A DNA stretch of 64,000 nt from Oxalobacteraceae bacterium UBA4003 (lineage in GTDB: Bacteria; Pseudomonadota; Gammaproteobacteria; Burkholderiales; Burkholderiaceae_D), in NCBI GenBank assembly GCA_002384815.1, contig DGBN01000039.1, positions 23,811-87,810 of the forward strand. The letters run 5' to 3'. Below the pieces are notes generated by a model. The model was not told the DNA's origin. It saw only the letters and a list, made by a program, of their open reading frames with translations, and did no database searches. Both the position numbers and the translations under genes were made by a program. The first letter of the stretch is position 1. Each line of letters starts with the position of its first letter. Positions 45,678-54,917 of the stretch are shown piece by piece.

Positions 45678-47600
45678 TTATCGAGGGCATGTGCTTTTTG
45701 CATTTTCCGCTATCGCAGTCCGTATCTGTTGCAAGGCTGCCGGATCTTCGATCACTGATAAATCGCCAGGATCGCGTCCTTCGCAAATCGCCTGGATCGC
45801 GCGACGTACCAGTTTGCCGGAACGTGTCTTCGGCAATGCGCTGACGAAGTACACATGCGAAGGTCTGGCTATCGGCCCCAGTCGCTTATCCACTACTTTC
45901 ATGATTTCGGCTTCCAGCTTTTTCGCATCTTCAGGCGTTGCTGCGGCCGCATTCTTCAGGATGACAAAGGCCACCGCGCACTGTCCCTTGACAGGATTTT
46001 CGACGCCAACGACCGCGACTTCCGACACATTGCCATGGCTGGAAATGCTTTCTTCGATTTCGCGCGTGCCTAATCTGTGACCAGCGACATTGATGACATC
46101 ATCGGTGCGGCCGAGAATAAAGTAATAACCGTCGGCATCGCGTATGCCCCAGTCAAATGTCGAATACGCTACACGTTTGAAGTTGCGCCAGTAAGTACTG
46201 ACAAAACGCTGGTCGTCGCCGTACAGGGTTTGCAGGCAGCCGGGCGGCAATGGTCCTTCGATGATGACCACGCCTTTTTCATTGGCCGAACATTCTTCGC
46301 CGCTCTCTTCATTGATGATCTTGCACTTGTAGCCATACATAGGCTGGCCGGGGCTGCCCGAACGCGTGGGTTTGTCGCCTACGCCTTTGGCCACCGAAAT
46401 GATGGGCCAGCCGGTTTCTGTCTGCCAGTAATTGTCGATGACAGGCACGCCGAGTACACCGGCTATCCAATCGGATGTGGTTTGATCCAATGGTTCGCCG
46501 GCCAGATACAGCGCTTTCAATGAAGACAGATCGTGTTTCTGCAACAACTCCAACGGCTGCTTCTTCAACACACGTATCGCGGTCGGTGCCGACGACATGC
46601 GCGTGACTTTGTATTTTTCAACGATGCTCCACCAGATGGATGCATCCGGCCGTATCGGCAGACCTTCGTACAAGATGGTCGTCATGCCTGCCAGCAGAGG
46701 GCCGTAGATGATGTAAGAGTGGCCGACCACCCAGCCGATATCCGAAGTGCAGAAAAAGGTTTCGCCAGGCTTGCCGCAAAAGATCAAATCCATCGAAGTA
46801 GCCAGCGCTACCGCATAACCACCGACGTCGCGCAATACGCCTTTCGGTTTGCCGGTAGTGCCTGAGGTGTACAGGATGTAGGACGGCGCATTCGATTCCA
46901 GCCATACCACCGGTACTGCGGCATCCATATGCTGGTCGCGCAAGGTCGTGTAATCGACGTCGCGTCCTTCGACTATCTTCATTGGTGCAAGGCCTCTATC
47001 AAGCATCAACACATGTGCCGGCTTGTGTTCTGCCAGTGTGATTGCTTCATCCAGCATGCATTTGTAAGGCGTCACATGACAGCCGCGTGAGCCGGCATCA
47101 GTCGAGATGATCAAGACCGGTGTTGCGTCGTCGATGCGCGTGGCGAGACTGTTAGCTGCAAAGCCGCCAAACACCACCGAATGGATGGCGCCTATGCGTG
47201 CGCAGGCCAGCATTGCGAATGCTGCTTCGGCAACCATGGGCATGTAAATCAAAACGCGGTCGCCTTGCTTGACGCCTAACGCCTGCATCATCGCAGCGCT
47301 GCGATTCACCTCCGCATGCAATTGCGCATAGGTATAAGTGGTCTCAGTGTCGGTCTCTGTGGAGATCGCGACTAGCGCCGCTTGATCAGCACGCGTCGCC
47401 AGATGTCTATCCACTGCGTTGTAACAAAGATTGGTCTCGCCATCGACAAACCACTTGGCAAACGGCGGCTTGTCATAATCCAGCGTCTTGCTGAATGGCT
47501 TGTGCCAATCTATACGCTTGGCCTGCGTCGCCCAAAAGCTTTGCGGGTCGTCGATGGATAGGCGGTAAAACGCATCATATGCTGCGGCATCGAAACTCAT
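45678..47600 (-). CDS. prpE: Propionyl-CoA synthetase PrpE
   Basis: A 640-residue acyl-CoA synthetase that activates propionate to propionyl-CoA via an adenylate. Motifs: SYILYTSGTTGKPKGVLRD (ATP/AMP site, about 231), DNYWQTETGWPI (about 390), WGIRDADGYYFILGRTDDVINVAGHRLGTREIE, and the catalytic lysine in TRSGKLVRRA near 600. The length and order within prp fit PrpE rather than acetyl-CoA synthetase. It is the last gene of prpBCDE. Confidence 0.93.
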   Translation of the reverse strand: MSFDAAAYDAFYRLSIDDPQSFWATQAKRIDWHKPFSKTLDYDKPPFAKWFVDGETNLCYNAVDRHLATRADQAALVAISTETDTETTYTYAQLHAEVNRSAAMMQALGVKQGDRVLIYMPMVAEAAFAMLACARIGAIHSVVFGGFAANSLATRIDDATPVLIISTDAGSRGCHVTPYKCMLDEAITLAEHKPAHVLMLDRGLAPMKIVEGRDVDYTTLRDQHMDAAVPVVWLESNAPSYILYTSGTTGKPKGVLRDVGGYAVALATSMDLIFCGKPGETFFCTSDIGWVVGHSYIIYGPLLAGMTTILYEGLPIRPDASIWWSIVEKYKVTRMSSAPTAIRVLKKQPLELLQKHDLSSLKALYLAGEPLDQTTSDWIAGVLGVPVIDNYWQTETGWPIISVAKGVGDKPTRSGSPGQPMYGYKCKIINEESGEECSANEKGVVIIEGPLPPGCLQTLYGDDQRFVSTYWRNFKRVAYSTFDWGIRDADGYYFILGRTDDVINVAGHRLGTREIEESISSHGNVSEVAVVGVENPVKGQCAVAFVILKNAAAATPEDAKKLEAEIMKVVDKRLGPIARPSHVYFVSALPKTRSGKLVRRAIQAICEGRDPGDLSVIEDPAALQQIRTAIAENAKSTCPR

Positions 47601-47688
47601 AAGTCTCCTCCGGCCAGATAAATACTGTCATCTCGTTCTTGTAGTGAAATCGCCTTTGCCGATACTGTGTCGGCAAAGACGGTGCAGC

Positions 47689-49140
47689 CTAGATTACATA
47701 CAGATCCACGTATTCATGGACAGGCATGGCTTCCAGCTTTTTCTGATCCAGTGAAATATCGAGAATTCTCTGCTGCTGTTTTGCCGGGAACTGGCGCGCC
47801 AGATTGATCTTGAATTTGGCTTCCAGCAGCGGAATACCTTCCTTGCGGCGGCGGGCATGACCGACCGGATACTCGACGACGATTTCCTTGAGTTTCTTGC
47901 CATCCTTGAATTCGACAGTCATTGCATTCGCAATCGAACGCTTCTTCGGATCGTGATAATCCTTGGTGAAATCCGGATTTTCCACGCACACGATCTTGTC
48001 GCGCAAGACATCGATACGTTTGTCGCTGGCGATTTCGTTTTCATAATCGGCTGCAGTCAGGCGACCGAAGATCAGCGGTACCGCCACCATGTATTGAATG
48101 CAGTGATCGCGGTCGGCCGGATTATCCAGCGGGCCTTTTTTGTCGATGATGCGTATGCAGGCTTCGTGCGTGCGTATCGTGATTTTCTTGATGTCTTCGA
48201 CTTTCTTGCCAGCCTTGGCCAGTTCTGTGTGCAAGGTCATCGCCGCTTCCACTGCCGTTTGCGAATGGAATTCTGCCGGGAAGGAAATTTTGAACAACAC
48301 GTTTTCCATCACATACGATTCGTACTTGCGCTGGAACTTGAACGGCTGGCCTTTGAACAGCACGTCGTAGAAACCCCAGGTCTTCGCGGTCAACACCGAT
48401 GGATAGCCCATCTCGCCAGTCCTGGCCATCAGCGCGAGTCGTACCGCGCGTGAAGTCGCATCGCCGGCTGCCCATGATTTGCGCGAACCGGTATTCGGCG
48501 AATGACGATAAGTGCGCAGCGACTGACCGTCTACCCATGCCAGCGATACCGCATTCAGAATTTCGTCACGCGTCAGGCCCAGCATTTCTGCGACGACTGC
48601 AGTTGATGCCACCTTGACCAGCACCACATGATCGAGGCCGACTTTGTTGAAGGAATTTTCCAGCGCGATGCAGCCTTGAATCTCATGCGCCTTGATCATG
48701 CCGGTCAGCACGTCGTGCATCGTCAATGGCTTCCTGCCGGCAGCGACGGCTTCACGTGATAACCAGTCGGCCGTCGCGAGGATGCCGCCCAGATTGTCGG
48801 ATGGATGACCCCATTCCGCTGCCAGCCAGGTGTCGTTGAAATCCAGCCAACGGACCATCATGCCGATGTTGAATGCGGCTTGTACCGGATCGAGCTGGAA
48901 TTGCGTACCCGGCACTTTCGCGCCATTTGGGACTATCGTACCCGGCACTATCGGCCCCATCAATTTTTTACATGCCGGATATTCCAGTGCTTCCAGGCCG
49001 CAACCCAGCGTGTCGATCAGGCAGTTGCGTGCGGTGTCGTAGGCAAGCTTGGAAGTGATTTTATACTTGGTGACGTAATCAACGATGTCGACCAAGACCT
49101 TGTCGTGTTTAGGGCGGACATTTGAAATATGAGCAGACAT
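47689..49140 (-). CDS. prpD: 2-methylcitrate dehydratase PrpD
   Basis: A 483-residue enzyme of the MmgE/PrpD family that dehydrates 2-methylcitrate to 2-methyl-cis-aconitate in the methylcitrate cycle. Typical stretches are [29 protein letters not shown] (about 45), [36 protein letters not shown] (about 117) and [23 protein letters not shown] (about 222). No acnD or prpF is present, so this locus uses the PrpD route. Confidence 0.94.
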   Translation of the reverse strand: MSAHISNVRPKHDKVLVDIVDYVTKYKITSKLAYDTARNCLIDTLGCGLEALEYPACKKLMGPIVPGTIVPNGAKVPGTQFQLDPVQAAFNIGMMVRWLDFNDTWLAAEWGHPSDNLGGILATADWLSREAVAAGRKPLTMHDVLTGMIKAHEIQGCIALENSFNKVGLDHVVLVKVASTAVVAEMLGLTRDEILNAVSLAWVDGQSLRTYRHSPNTGSRKSWAAGDATSRAVRLALMARTGEMGYPSVLTAKTWGFYDVLFKGQPFKFQRKYESYVMENVLFKISFPAEFHSQTAVEAAMTLHTELAKAGKKVEDIKKITIRTHEACIRIIDKKGPLDNPADRDHCIQYMVAVPLIFGRLTAADYENEIASDKRIDVLRDKIVCVENPDFTKDYHDPKKRSIANAMTVEFKDGKKLKEIVVEYPVGHARRRKEGIPLLEAKFKINLARQFPAKQQQRILDISLDQKKLEAMPVHEYVDLYVI

Positions 49141-49206
49141 GGGAATCCCGTGATCGTAGTGAATGTGGAATGAAGTGTTATGTGAGGCAAGCCTTTTCCT
49201 TGCGCT

Positions 49207-50376
49207 TTATTTTCGTTTTGCAAGCGGAACGAAAGCCAGATCTTCCGGGCCGACATAATGTGCGGAAGGCCGGATGATCTTGTTGTCTATCCGTTGCTCG
49301 ATGATGTGCGCGGCCCAGCCGGAAGTGCGCGCGATTACGAACAGCGGTGTGAACATTGCGGTCGGCACCCCCATCATGTGATACGAGACAGCCGAGAACC
49401 AGTCCAGATTCGGGAACATTTTCTTGACGTCCCACATCACGGTTTCCAGCCGTTCCGCAATGTCGAACATCTTCAACGACCCTGCCTCTTTGGATAAGGT
49501 GCGGGCGACTTCCTTGATCACTTTGTTGCGCGGATCAGAGATCGTGTAAACCGGATGGCCGAAGCCGATCACGACTTCCTTGTTCTCGACGCGGCGCTTG
49601 ATATCGGCTTCCGCTTCGTCCGGATTTTCGTAACGCTTTTGAATTTCAAACGCGAATTCGTTGGCGCCACCATGTTTGGGGCCGCGCAAGGCGCCGATCG
49701 CGCCGGTGATGGCGGAGTACATATCGGAGCCGGTGCCAGCGATTACGCGGCCGGTGAAGGTGGATGCATTGAATTCATGTTCGGCATACAGAATCAGCGA
49801 AGTGTGCATCGCTTGTTCCCACAGTACGGACGGCTTTTTGCCATGCAGCAGATGCAGGAAGTGCGCGCCTATCGAGTCGTCGTCGGTTTCGACTTCTATG
49901 CGTTTACCGTTGTGACTGTAGTGATACCAATACAGCAGGATGGAACCCAGCGATGCCATCAGTCTATCGGCGATATCGCGTGCACCCGGCGCATTGTGAT
50001 CGTCTTTTTCCGGGATCACGCAACCAAGTGCAGAGACGCCGGTGCGCATCACGTCCATAGGATGCGAAGCGGCTGGCAGACATTCCAGCGCGGCTTTGAC
50101 ATTGGCCGGCAAGCCGCGTAATTCCTTGAGTTTGGTCTTGTACGCTGTCAGTTCGGCGACGTTAGGCAGCTTGCCGTGCACCAGCAGATGTGCGATTTCT
50201 TCGAATTCGCAACTGTCGGCAATATCCAGAATATCGTAACCACGGTAGTGCAAGTCATTGCCGGTCTTGCCGACGGTACAGAGCGCCGTATTGCCTGCAG
50301 TTACGCCTGAGAGTGCGACGGATTTTTTCGGTTTGAAACCTGCTGGTGTTTCTGGGCTTGCTTGCGATTCGCTCAT
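49207..50376 (-). CDS. prpC: 2-methylcitrate synthase PrpC
   Basis: A 389-residue citrate-synthase-family enzyme that joins propionyl-CoA and oxaloacetate. [30 protein letters not shown] is the PrpC-type N-terminus. The catalytic His motifs are in [18 protein letters not shown] and [13 protein letters not shown], with GPKHGGANE between. The C-terminal [26 protein letters not shown] is also typical. It sits 32 nt after prpB. Confidence 0.94.
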   Translation of the reverse strand: MSESQASPETPAGFKPKKSVALSGVTAGNTALCTVGKTGNDLHYRGYDILDIADSCEFEEIAHLLVHGKLPNVAELTAYKTKLKELRGLPANVKAALECLPAASHPMDVMRTGVSALGCVIPEKDDHNAPGARDIADRLMASLGSILLYWYHYSHNGKRIEVETDDDSIGAHFLHLLHGKKPSVLWEQAMHTSLILYAEHEFNASTFTGRVIAGTGSDMYSAITGAIGALRGPKHGGANEFAFEIQKRYENPDEAEADIKRRVENKEVVIGFGHPVYTISDPRNKVIKEVARTLSKEAGSLKMFDIAERLETVMWDVKKMFPNLDWFSAVSYHMMGVPTAMFTPLFVIARTSGWAAHIIEQRIDNKIIRPSAHYVGPEDLAFVPLAKRK

Positions 50377-50408
50377 ACCTGTCTCCTGATGGATTTGTGT
50401 ATTCGGGA

Positions 50409-51305
50409 TTACTTGCCGCTGTATTTCTTGTCGCTGTATTTCTTTTCCAATTGATCGAAGTAGGGTTTATTGACCAGACGCTGACGCTCGATAAAAGGAG
50501 TGACCAGATTCGGGTCTTCATCGAGGCGATGCGTGTCACGCAATACCGTCAGTGCTTTTTGCATGCCGGCGACTGCACCTTGCAGTGCTGCATTTGCGTA
50601 CAGCACGATGCCGTAGCCAAGCCCGGCCAGTTCATCGGCGCTGAAGATGGGCGTTTTGCCGCCGATGACCAGGTTCACCAGTTGCGGTTTGTCCAGCGCT
50701 TGCGGCAAGCGGCGGATTTCATCTGCGGTTTCAGTGGCTTCCACGAACAGGATGTCGGCACCGGCTTCGCTGTAACGTGCTGCGCGCTCCAGCGCATCTT
50801 CAAAGCCATGCACGCTGCGCGCATCGGTACGCGCCATGATCAACATGTTTTCATCGCTGCGGGCATCGACGGCGGCGTGGATTTTGCCGACCATCTCGGC
50901 GCAGGAAATGACTTCCTTGCCGTTGAAGTGGCCGCAACGCTTGGGCGACACCTGATCTTCCAGTTGCACCGCATCGGCGCCGGCGCGTTCCAGCGTGCGT
51001 ATGGTGTGACGTACATTCAATGCATTGCCAAAGCCGGTGTCGGCATCGACGATGATCGGAATATCGACTGCATCGCGTATGCGTGCGGTGTGGTCGGCCA
51101 GTTCGTTCAAGCCTATGAAGCCTTGATCCGGCAAGCCGAGGTACATATTGGTCACGCCTGCGCCTGTAATGTAGAGCGCCTCGAAACCCAGATCGGCAAT
51201 CACGCGTGCCGACAGTGCATTGAATGCGCCCGGCACCAGCAGGCCGCGTCTGGCATATACCTTGTCGCGCAAAACCTGCTTGCTGCTTTTTGACTGATTG
51301 CTCAT
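50409..51305 (-). CDS. prpB: 2-methylisocitrate lyase PrpB
   Basis: A 298-residue lyase that splits 2-methylisocitrate into pyruvate and succinate. The catalytic motif is [12 protein letters not shown] (KRCGH). [28 protein letters not shown] and [31 protein letters not shown] mark the isocitrate-lyase superfamily. The ATG at 51305 has AAGGA upstream; the 96 nt of in-frame extension are not family-like and overlap the promoter. The C-terminus ends in a short tandem [11 protein letters not shown]. First gene of prpBCDE. Confidence 0.94.
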   Translation of the reverse strand: MSNQSKSSKQVLRDKVYARRGLLVPGAFNALSARVIADLGFEALYITGAGVTNMYLGLPDQGFIGLNELADHTARIRDAVDIPIIVDADTGFGNALNVRHTIRTLERAGADAVQLEDQVSPKRCGHFNGKEVISCAEMVGKIHAAVDARSDENMLIMARTDARSVHGFEDALERAARYSEAGADILFVEATETADEIRRLPQALDKPQLVNLVIGGKTPIFSADELAGLGYGIVLYANAALQGAVAGMQKALTVLRDTHRLDEDPNLVTPFIERQRLVNKPYFDQLEKKYSDKKYSGK

Positions 51306-51354
51306 CGAATATCCTTTGGTCGGGTGTTTCATCGAGATGTCTGCCACTGATAAT

Positions 51355-51370
51355 GGCAATGCGCGTGCCA
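51355..51370 (-). promoter_or_regulatory. Sigma-54 promoter of prpBCDE
   Basis: On the minus strand TGGCAC-GCGCA-TTGCC matches the -24/-12 consensus TGGCAC-N5-TTGCW almost perfectly. It would give a leader of about 40 nt before the prpB ATG. The divergent prpR encodes a sigma-54 activator. Confidence 0.85.
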
Positions 51371-51510
51371 TGCCGGGTCTGATGTATTGCAAGGTCTGCA
51401 CGGATTCGAGATAGAGGTCATAAGTGTCTTGAAAATCAAAGGCTTGTGAGTTTTTTGTTTGCTGTCAGACGATTCGTCCAATATGTGTGACAGCCAGAAC
51501 CCGTGTTACA

Positions 51511-51550
51511 TTTGAAACGTTTGAAACGCATAGGTGAAACATGAAACGTT
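51511..51550 (+). promoter_or_regulatory. GAAACG repeats at the prpR start, candidate PrpR site
   Basis: Two adjacent 9-bp direct repeats TTTGAAACG (51511-51519, 51520-51528) are followed by GTGAAAC and ATGAAACG, which includes the prpR start codon. The repeats lie about 150 bp upstream of the prpB sigma-54 promoter, so they could serve as its upstream activating site and control prpR itself. Confidence 0.55.
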
Positions 51551-53178
51551 CCTCCTCTCCTTTCCGTGACAATGCCGACAAGCCGGTCATCTGGACCGTT
51601 TCGATTTCTCGCTTGTTTGAATTGTTCCGCGACATCACGCTGGAGTTCGACGACCAGGCCGACATTGAGCCTATCAATCTGGGCTTTGAAGATGCGGTGC
51701 GCCACATACGCGAACGCCTGGCGACCGAACGTTGCGATGCCGTGATTGCTGCCGGCTCGAACGGCGCGTATCTGAAAAGCCGTTTGTCGGTGCCCGTCAT
51801 CATCGCCAAGGCTAGCGGTTTCGATGTGATGCAGGCGCTGGCGCGTGCGCGCAAGATCACGCCGGCTATTGGCCTCGTCACCTATCAGGAAACCATGCCG
51901 GCGCTGGCCGAGTTCCAAACCACCTTCGGCCTGAACATCGCGCAGCGCACTTACGTTACGGAAGAAGATGCGCGTTCGCAAATCAATGAATTGAAAACCG
52001 CCGGCATCAAGGCCATCGTCGGTGCGGGTCTGATCACAGACCTGGCCGAAGAAGCCGGTCTGACTGGCGTCTTTGTTTATTCATCGGCGTCGATACGCCA
52101 GGCATTTGAAGATGCGCTGGAGCTGGCGCGCTTGACGCAACTGGAAGCGACACGCGGTCGCAGCTTTCCGGTGGCCGATACCTTGCGCGCCAAACATCAC
52201 ATCAAGGATTTGCGCGGCGAGTCGGCAGCGATGGAAAGTGTGCGGCAATCGATCACCCTGTTTGCGAAGTCGGCTGCCACGGTATTGATTCAGGGCGAAA
52301 CCGGCACCGGCAAGGAACTGGTGGCGCAAGCGATGCACCGTGCGCATCCGCTGATGCAGGGCAAGACGCAAGCCAGCCATCCCTTCGTTGCCGTTAATTG
52401 CGGCGCATTGGCAGAGTCGCTATTGGAGTCTGAATTGTTCGGCTATGAAGAGGGCGCGTTTACCGGATCGCGTCGCGGCGGGCGTGCGGGTTTGTTTGAG
52501 GCTGCGCATCGCGGCACCTTGTTTCTGGATGAAATCGGCGAGATGCCTTTGTCCTTGCAAACGCGTTTGCTGCGCGTACTGGAAGAGCGCGAAGTGGTGC
52601 GCGTCGGCGGCACGCGGCCGATTCCCGTCAGTGTGCGCATCATCAGCGCGACCCATTGCGATCTGGATGCGTGGGTCAGGGAAGGACGCTTCCGTGCAGA
52701 TTTGTTTTATCGCCTGAGCGTATTGCGCCTGAGCTTGCCGCCTTTGCGTCAGCGTCCTGAGGATGTGTCTTCACTGGCGGAATGGTATTTGAAGAATGCA
52801 CTGGCATCGCTGGATGTCAGGCCGGCGGCCAATCTACATGCAGAAATATTGACTTGCCTGCCTTTGCTGGCGTCGTACCCGTGGCCGGGCAATGTGCGGG
52901 AGCTGCGCAATCTGATGGAGCGCCTGGCATTGTTTTTGGCGGCGGCTCCATTGCAGGCTTTGACGCCGGCCTTCCTGAAAAGTATTGCGCCGGAGCTTGC
53001 TGATGTGACTGTTCAGGATGCAACTACTCTGGTATCGCATGAACTGCCGGTGCAGGCAGAAACGCTGCAACAGGTATTGCTGCGTCACCATGGCAATCGC
53101 GAAGCGGCGGCAAATTATCTGGGAATCAGCCGTACTACCTTGTGGCGTCGGCTGCAAGCCGGGCACACCGGCGAATAA
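51541..53178 (+). CDS. prpR: PrpR, sigma-54-dependent activator of propionate catabolism
   Basis: A 545-residue regulator. The N-terminal PrpR_N sensing domain (about 1-190) probably binds 2-methylcitrate. The AAA+ domain has Walker A GETGTGKE (about 255), the sigma-54 contact loop [10 protein letters not shown] (S in place of the common A, as in other PrpR proteins), Walker [13 protein letters not shown], and [11 protein letters not shown]. The C-terminal Fis-type HTH is [22 protein letters not shown]. Divergent from prpBCDE. Ribosome site AGGTG. Confidence 0.94.
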   Translation: MKRSSSPFRDNADKPVIWTVSISRLFELFRDITLEFDDQADIEPINLGFEDAVRHIRERLATERCDAVIAAGSNGAYLKSRLSVPVIIAKASGFDVMQALARARKITPAIGLVTYQETMPALAEFQTTFGLNIAQRTYVTEEDARSQINELKTAGIKAIVGAGLITDLAEEAGLTGVFVYSSASIRQAFEDALELARLTQLEATRGRSFPVADTLRAKHHIKDLRGESAAMESVRQSITLFAKSAATVLIQGETGTGKELVAQAMHRAHPLMQGKTQASHPFVAVNCGALAESLLESELFGYEEGAFTGSRRGGRAGLFEAAHRGTLFLDEIGEMPLSLQTRLLRVLEEREVVRVGGTRPIPVSVRIISATHCDLDAWVREGRFRADLFYRLSVLRLSLPPLRQRPEDVSSLAEWYLKNALASLDVRPAANLHAEILTCLPLLASYPWPGNVRELRNLMERLALFLAAAPLQALTPAFLKSIAPELADVTVQDATTLVSHELPVQAETLQQVLLRHHGNREAAANYLGISRTTLWRRLQAGHTGE

Positions 53179-53254
53179 ATCGGTACGGCGATGTCGTTTA
53201 TCGACGACAGTCCGCATTCGTCATTTGCATCCGCTGTTTCAGGCATATACAATT

Positions 53255-53270
53255 GAGAATGATTCTTATC
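53255..53270 (+). promoter_or_regulatory. Fur box of cassette 2
   Basis: GAGAATGATTCTTATC closely resembles the Fur consensus. It lies about 45 bp before the sigma factor ATG, in the same place as the Fur box of cassette 1. Confidence 0.8.
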
Positions 53271-53313
53271 TTCATTTGGTGGCAACTTGCTCCCAGCAGG
53301 ATAATGGAGCCTC

Positions 53314-53820
53314 ATGTCTACGCCAGAACATATATTGCATCAGGAAGTTGCGACGCTATACAGCGACCATCACAGTTGGTTGCAGGGATGGTTATGCAGA
53401 AAATTGGGGAACTCCTTTGACGCGGCGGATCTGGCACAAGATACCTTTACTCGTCTCCTCGCTGCTCGCGATCTTTCTGCCATAAAGGAACCGCGCGCCT
53501 ATCTGACGACAGTTGCCAAGGGTTTGTTAGTCAACTGGTATCAGCGCCGATCCTTGGAGCGTGCCTATCTGGATGCATTGGCGAACTTGCCAGAATCTGA
53601 AGTGCCTTCTGTCGAGCAACGTTACATCATTCTGGAAACGCTGCACGGGATTGATTGCATGCTTGATGCTTTGCCGCCTAAGGTAAAGCATGCATTCCTG
53701 CTGTCGCAGATAGAGGGTGCGAAATACGAAGCCATCGCGCAACAGATCAACGTGTCGCTGATCAGCGTCAAGCGCTACATGAAGCAGGCTTTCCTGCATT
53801 GCCTGAGCTTCATGGAATAA
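53314..53820 (+). CDS. FecI-type ECF sigma factor (cassette 2)
   Basis: A 168-residue ECF sigma factor. VATLYSDHHSWLQGWLCRKLGNSFDAADLAQDTFTRLLAARDL (about 9-51) is region 2. ALPPKVKHAFLLSQIEGAKYEAIAQQINVSLISVKRYMKQAF is region 4. It is visibly a paralogue of the sigma factor at 41359 (shared HQE-x-TTLYSDHH-WLQGWL). It has a Fur box upstream and is followed 6 nt later by fecR. Confidence 0.9.
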   Translation: MSTPEHILHQEVATLYSDHHSWLQGWLCRKLGNSFDAADLAQDTFTRLLAARDLSAIKEPRAYLTTVAKGLLVNWYQRRSLERAYLDALANLPESEVPSVEQRYIILETLHGIDCMLDALPPKVKHAFLLSQIEGAKYEAIAQQINVSLISVKRYMKQAFLHCLSFME

Positions 53821-53826
53821 ATTGTC

Positions 53827-54804
53827 ATGACTCACATCGTGAAGCACGCGGCGGCGATAGATCCGCATATCCTTGATGAAGCTGCCGACTGGCTGATGCG
53901 ACTGCATGATGGCGAGCCGACGGAAAGCGATCGCATCGCCTGCGAACGCTGGCGACACCGCAGTCCGGAGCATGCGCGTGCATGGGCGCGGGCAGAGCTG
54001 CTGATGAATAAATTCGGCGGTCTGCCAGCAGGATTGGCAATACCTGCATTATTTCGCCCTGTGGGCGCCAAGCGACGCAATGTCGTTGTCAAACTCGCCT
54101 TGTTGCTCGCGGCGGCTCCCGTCAGTTGGGGAGCGTGGCGTTTTATCGATGCTAAAGAATGGACGGCCGACTACCGTACGGTTGTTGGAGAGCGGAGCAA
54201 CATCACACTTGCTGACGGTACGCGTGTGACGCTGAATACAGCAAGCGCAATTGATGTGCATTTCGATGCAGGCCGTCGAACTATTAGATTGCGTGAAGGT
54301 GAAATTCTGATACAGACAGCACCGGATACGGTGGCGATTCGCAGACCTTTCAGCGTCAATTCAATCGAAGGCAATATGGAAGCGCTGGGTACGCGATTCA
54401 GTGTGCGGCAACGCCATGGTGTGACGCAGGTTGCAGTGCTGGAGGGCGCGGTAAGAATCACGCCCAGGGATGACATGGCTGCTCAGCAAGTGCTGCATGC
54501 CGGCCAGCAAACCTCTTTTACCAATCGGTACATAGAAGTGCCAGCCGCAGCAGACGATGCAGTGATTGCCTGGCTGCAGGACATGCTGATGGCGGACAGG
54601 ATGCGTCTGGTCGATTTTGCGACTGAGTTGACGCGCTATCGCAGCGGCATTGTGCACGTCGATCCGGCGCTGGCGAATCTGCCGGTCTCCGGCGCATTCC
54701 CGCTTGCCGATACTAATCAGACGTTGTCGATGCTGGTGTCGACTTATCCGCTCAATGCGGTGACACGTCTGGGTGGGCGCTGGGTCACGCTGGTGCCGCG
54801 TTGA
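53827..54804 (+). CDS. FecR-type anti-sigma regulator (cassette 2)
   Basis: A 325-residue FecR protein. The N-terminal DUF4880 part is EAADWLMRLHDGEPTESDRIACERWRHRSPEHARAWARAELLMNKF (about 17-62). One hydrophobic helix lies near 88-105 (NVVVKLALLLAAAPVSWGAW). The FecR core contains GERSNITLADGTRVTLNTASAIDVHF and GTRFSVRQRHGVTQVAVLEGAVRI. It transmits receptor occupancy to the sigma factor. Confidence 0.9.
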   Translation: MTHIVKHAAAIDPHILDEAADWLMRLHDGEPTESDRIACERWRHRSPEHARAWARAELLMNKFGGLPAGLAIPALFRPVGAKRRNVVVKLALLLAAAPVSWGAWRFIDAKEWTADYRTVVGERSNITLADGTRVTLNTASAIDVHFDAGRRTIRLREGEILIQTAPDTVAIRRPFSVNSIEGNMEALGTRFSVRQRHGVTQVAVLEGAVRITPRDDMAAQQVLHAGQQTSFTNRYIEVPAAADDAVIAWLQDMLMADRMRLVDFATELTRYRSGIVHVDPALANLPVSGAFPLADTNQTLSMLVSTYPLNAVTRLGGRWVTLVPR

Positions 54805-54842
54805 GCGCAGATAAAACCAGATGTAAAAATAATTTTTGAATT

Positions 54843-54870
54843 GGGTGATACTTTTTTTGATTTCGGCTGG
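54843..54870 (+). promoter_or_regulatory. Putative ECF sigma promoter of receptor 2
   Basis: GGGTGATAC...TGATTTCGGCTGG, ending 47 nt before the receptor ATG. It aligns with the sequence before receptor 1 (GATTTTGGTTGG) with one gap, and the TAAAAAT tract upstream is also shared. Confidence 0.6.
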
Positions 54871-54917
54871 CAAGCAAGTTGAAGAAACCACCTTGCCATC
54901 CGAAAGGAATACCCGTC

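Noticed and set aside
50409..50450. Tandem [11 protein letters not shown] at the PrpB C-terminus
   Set aside because: A two-unit duplication at a disordered tail; not unusual enough to report as a finding.
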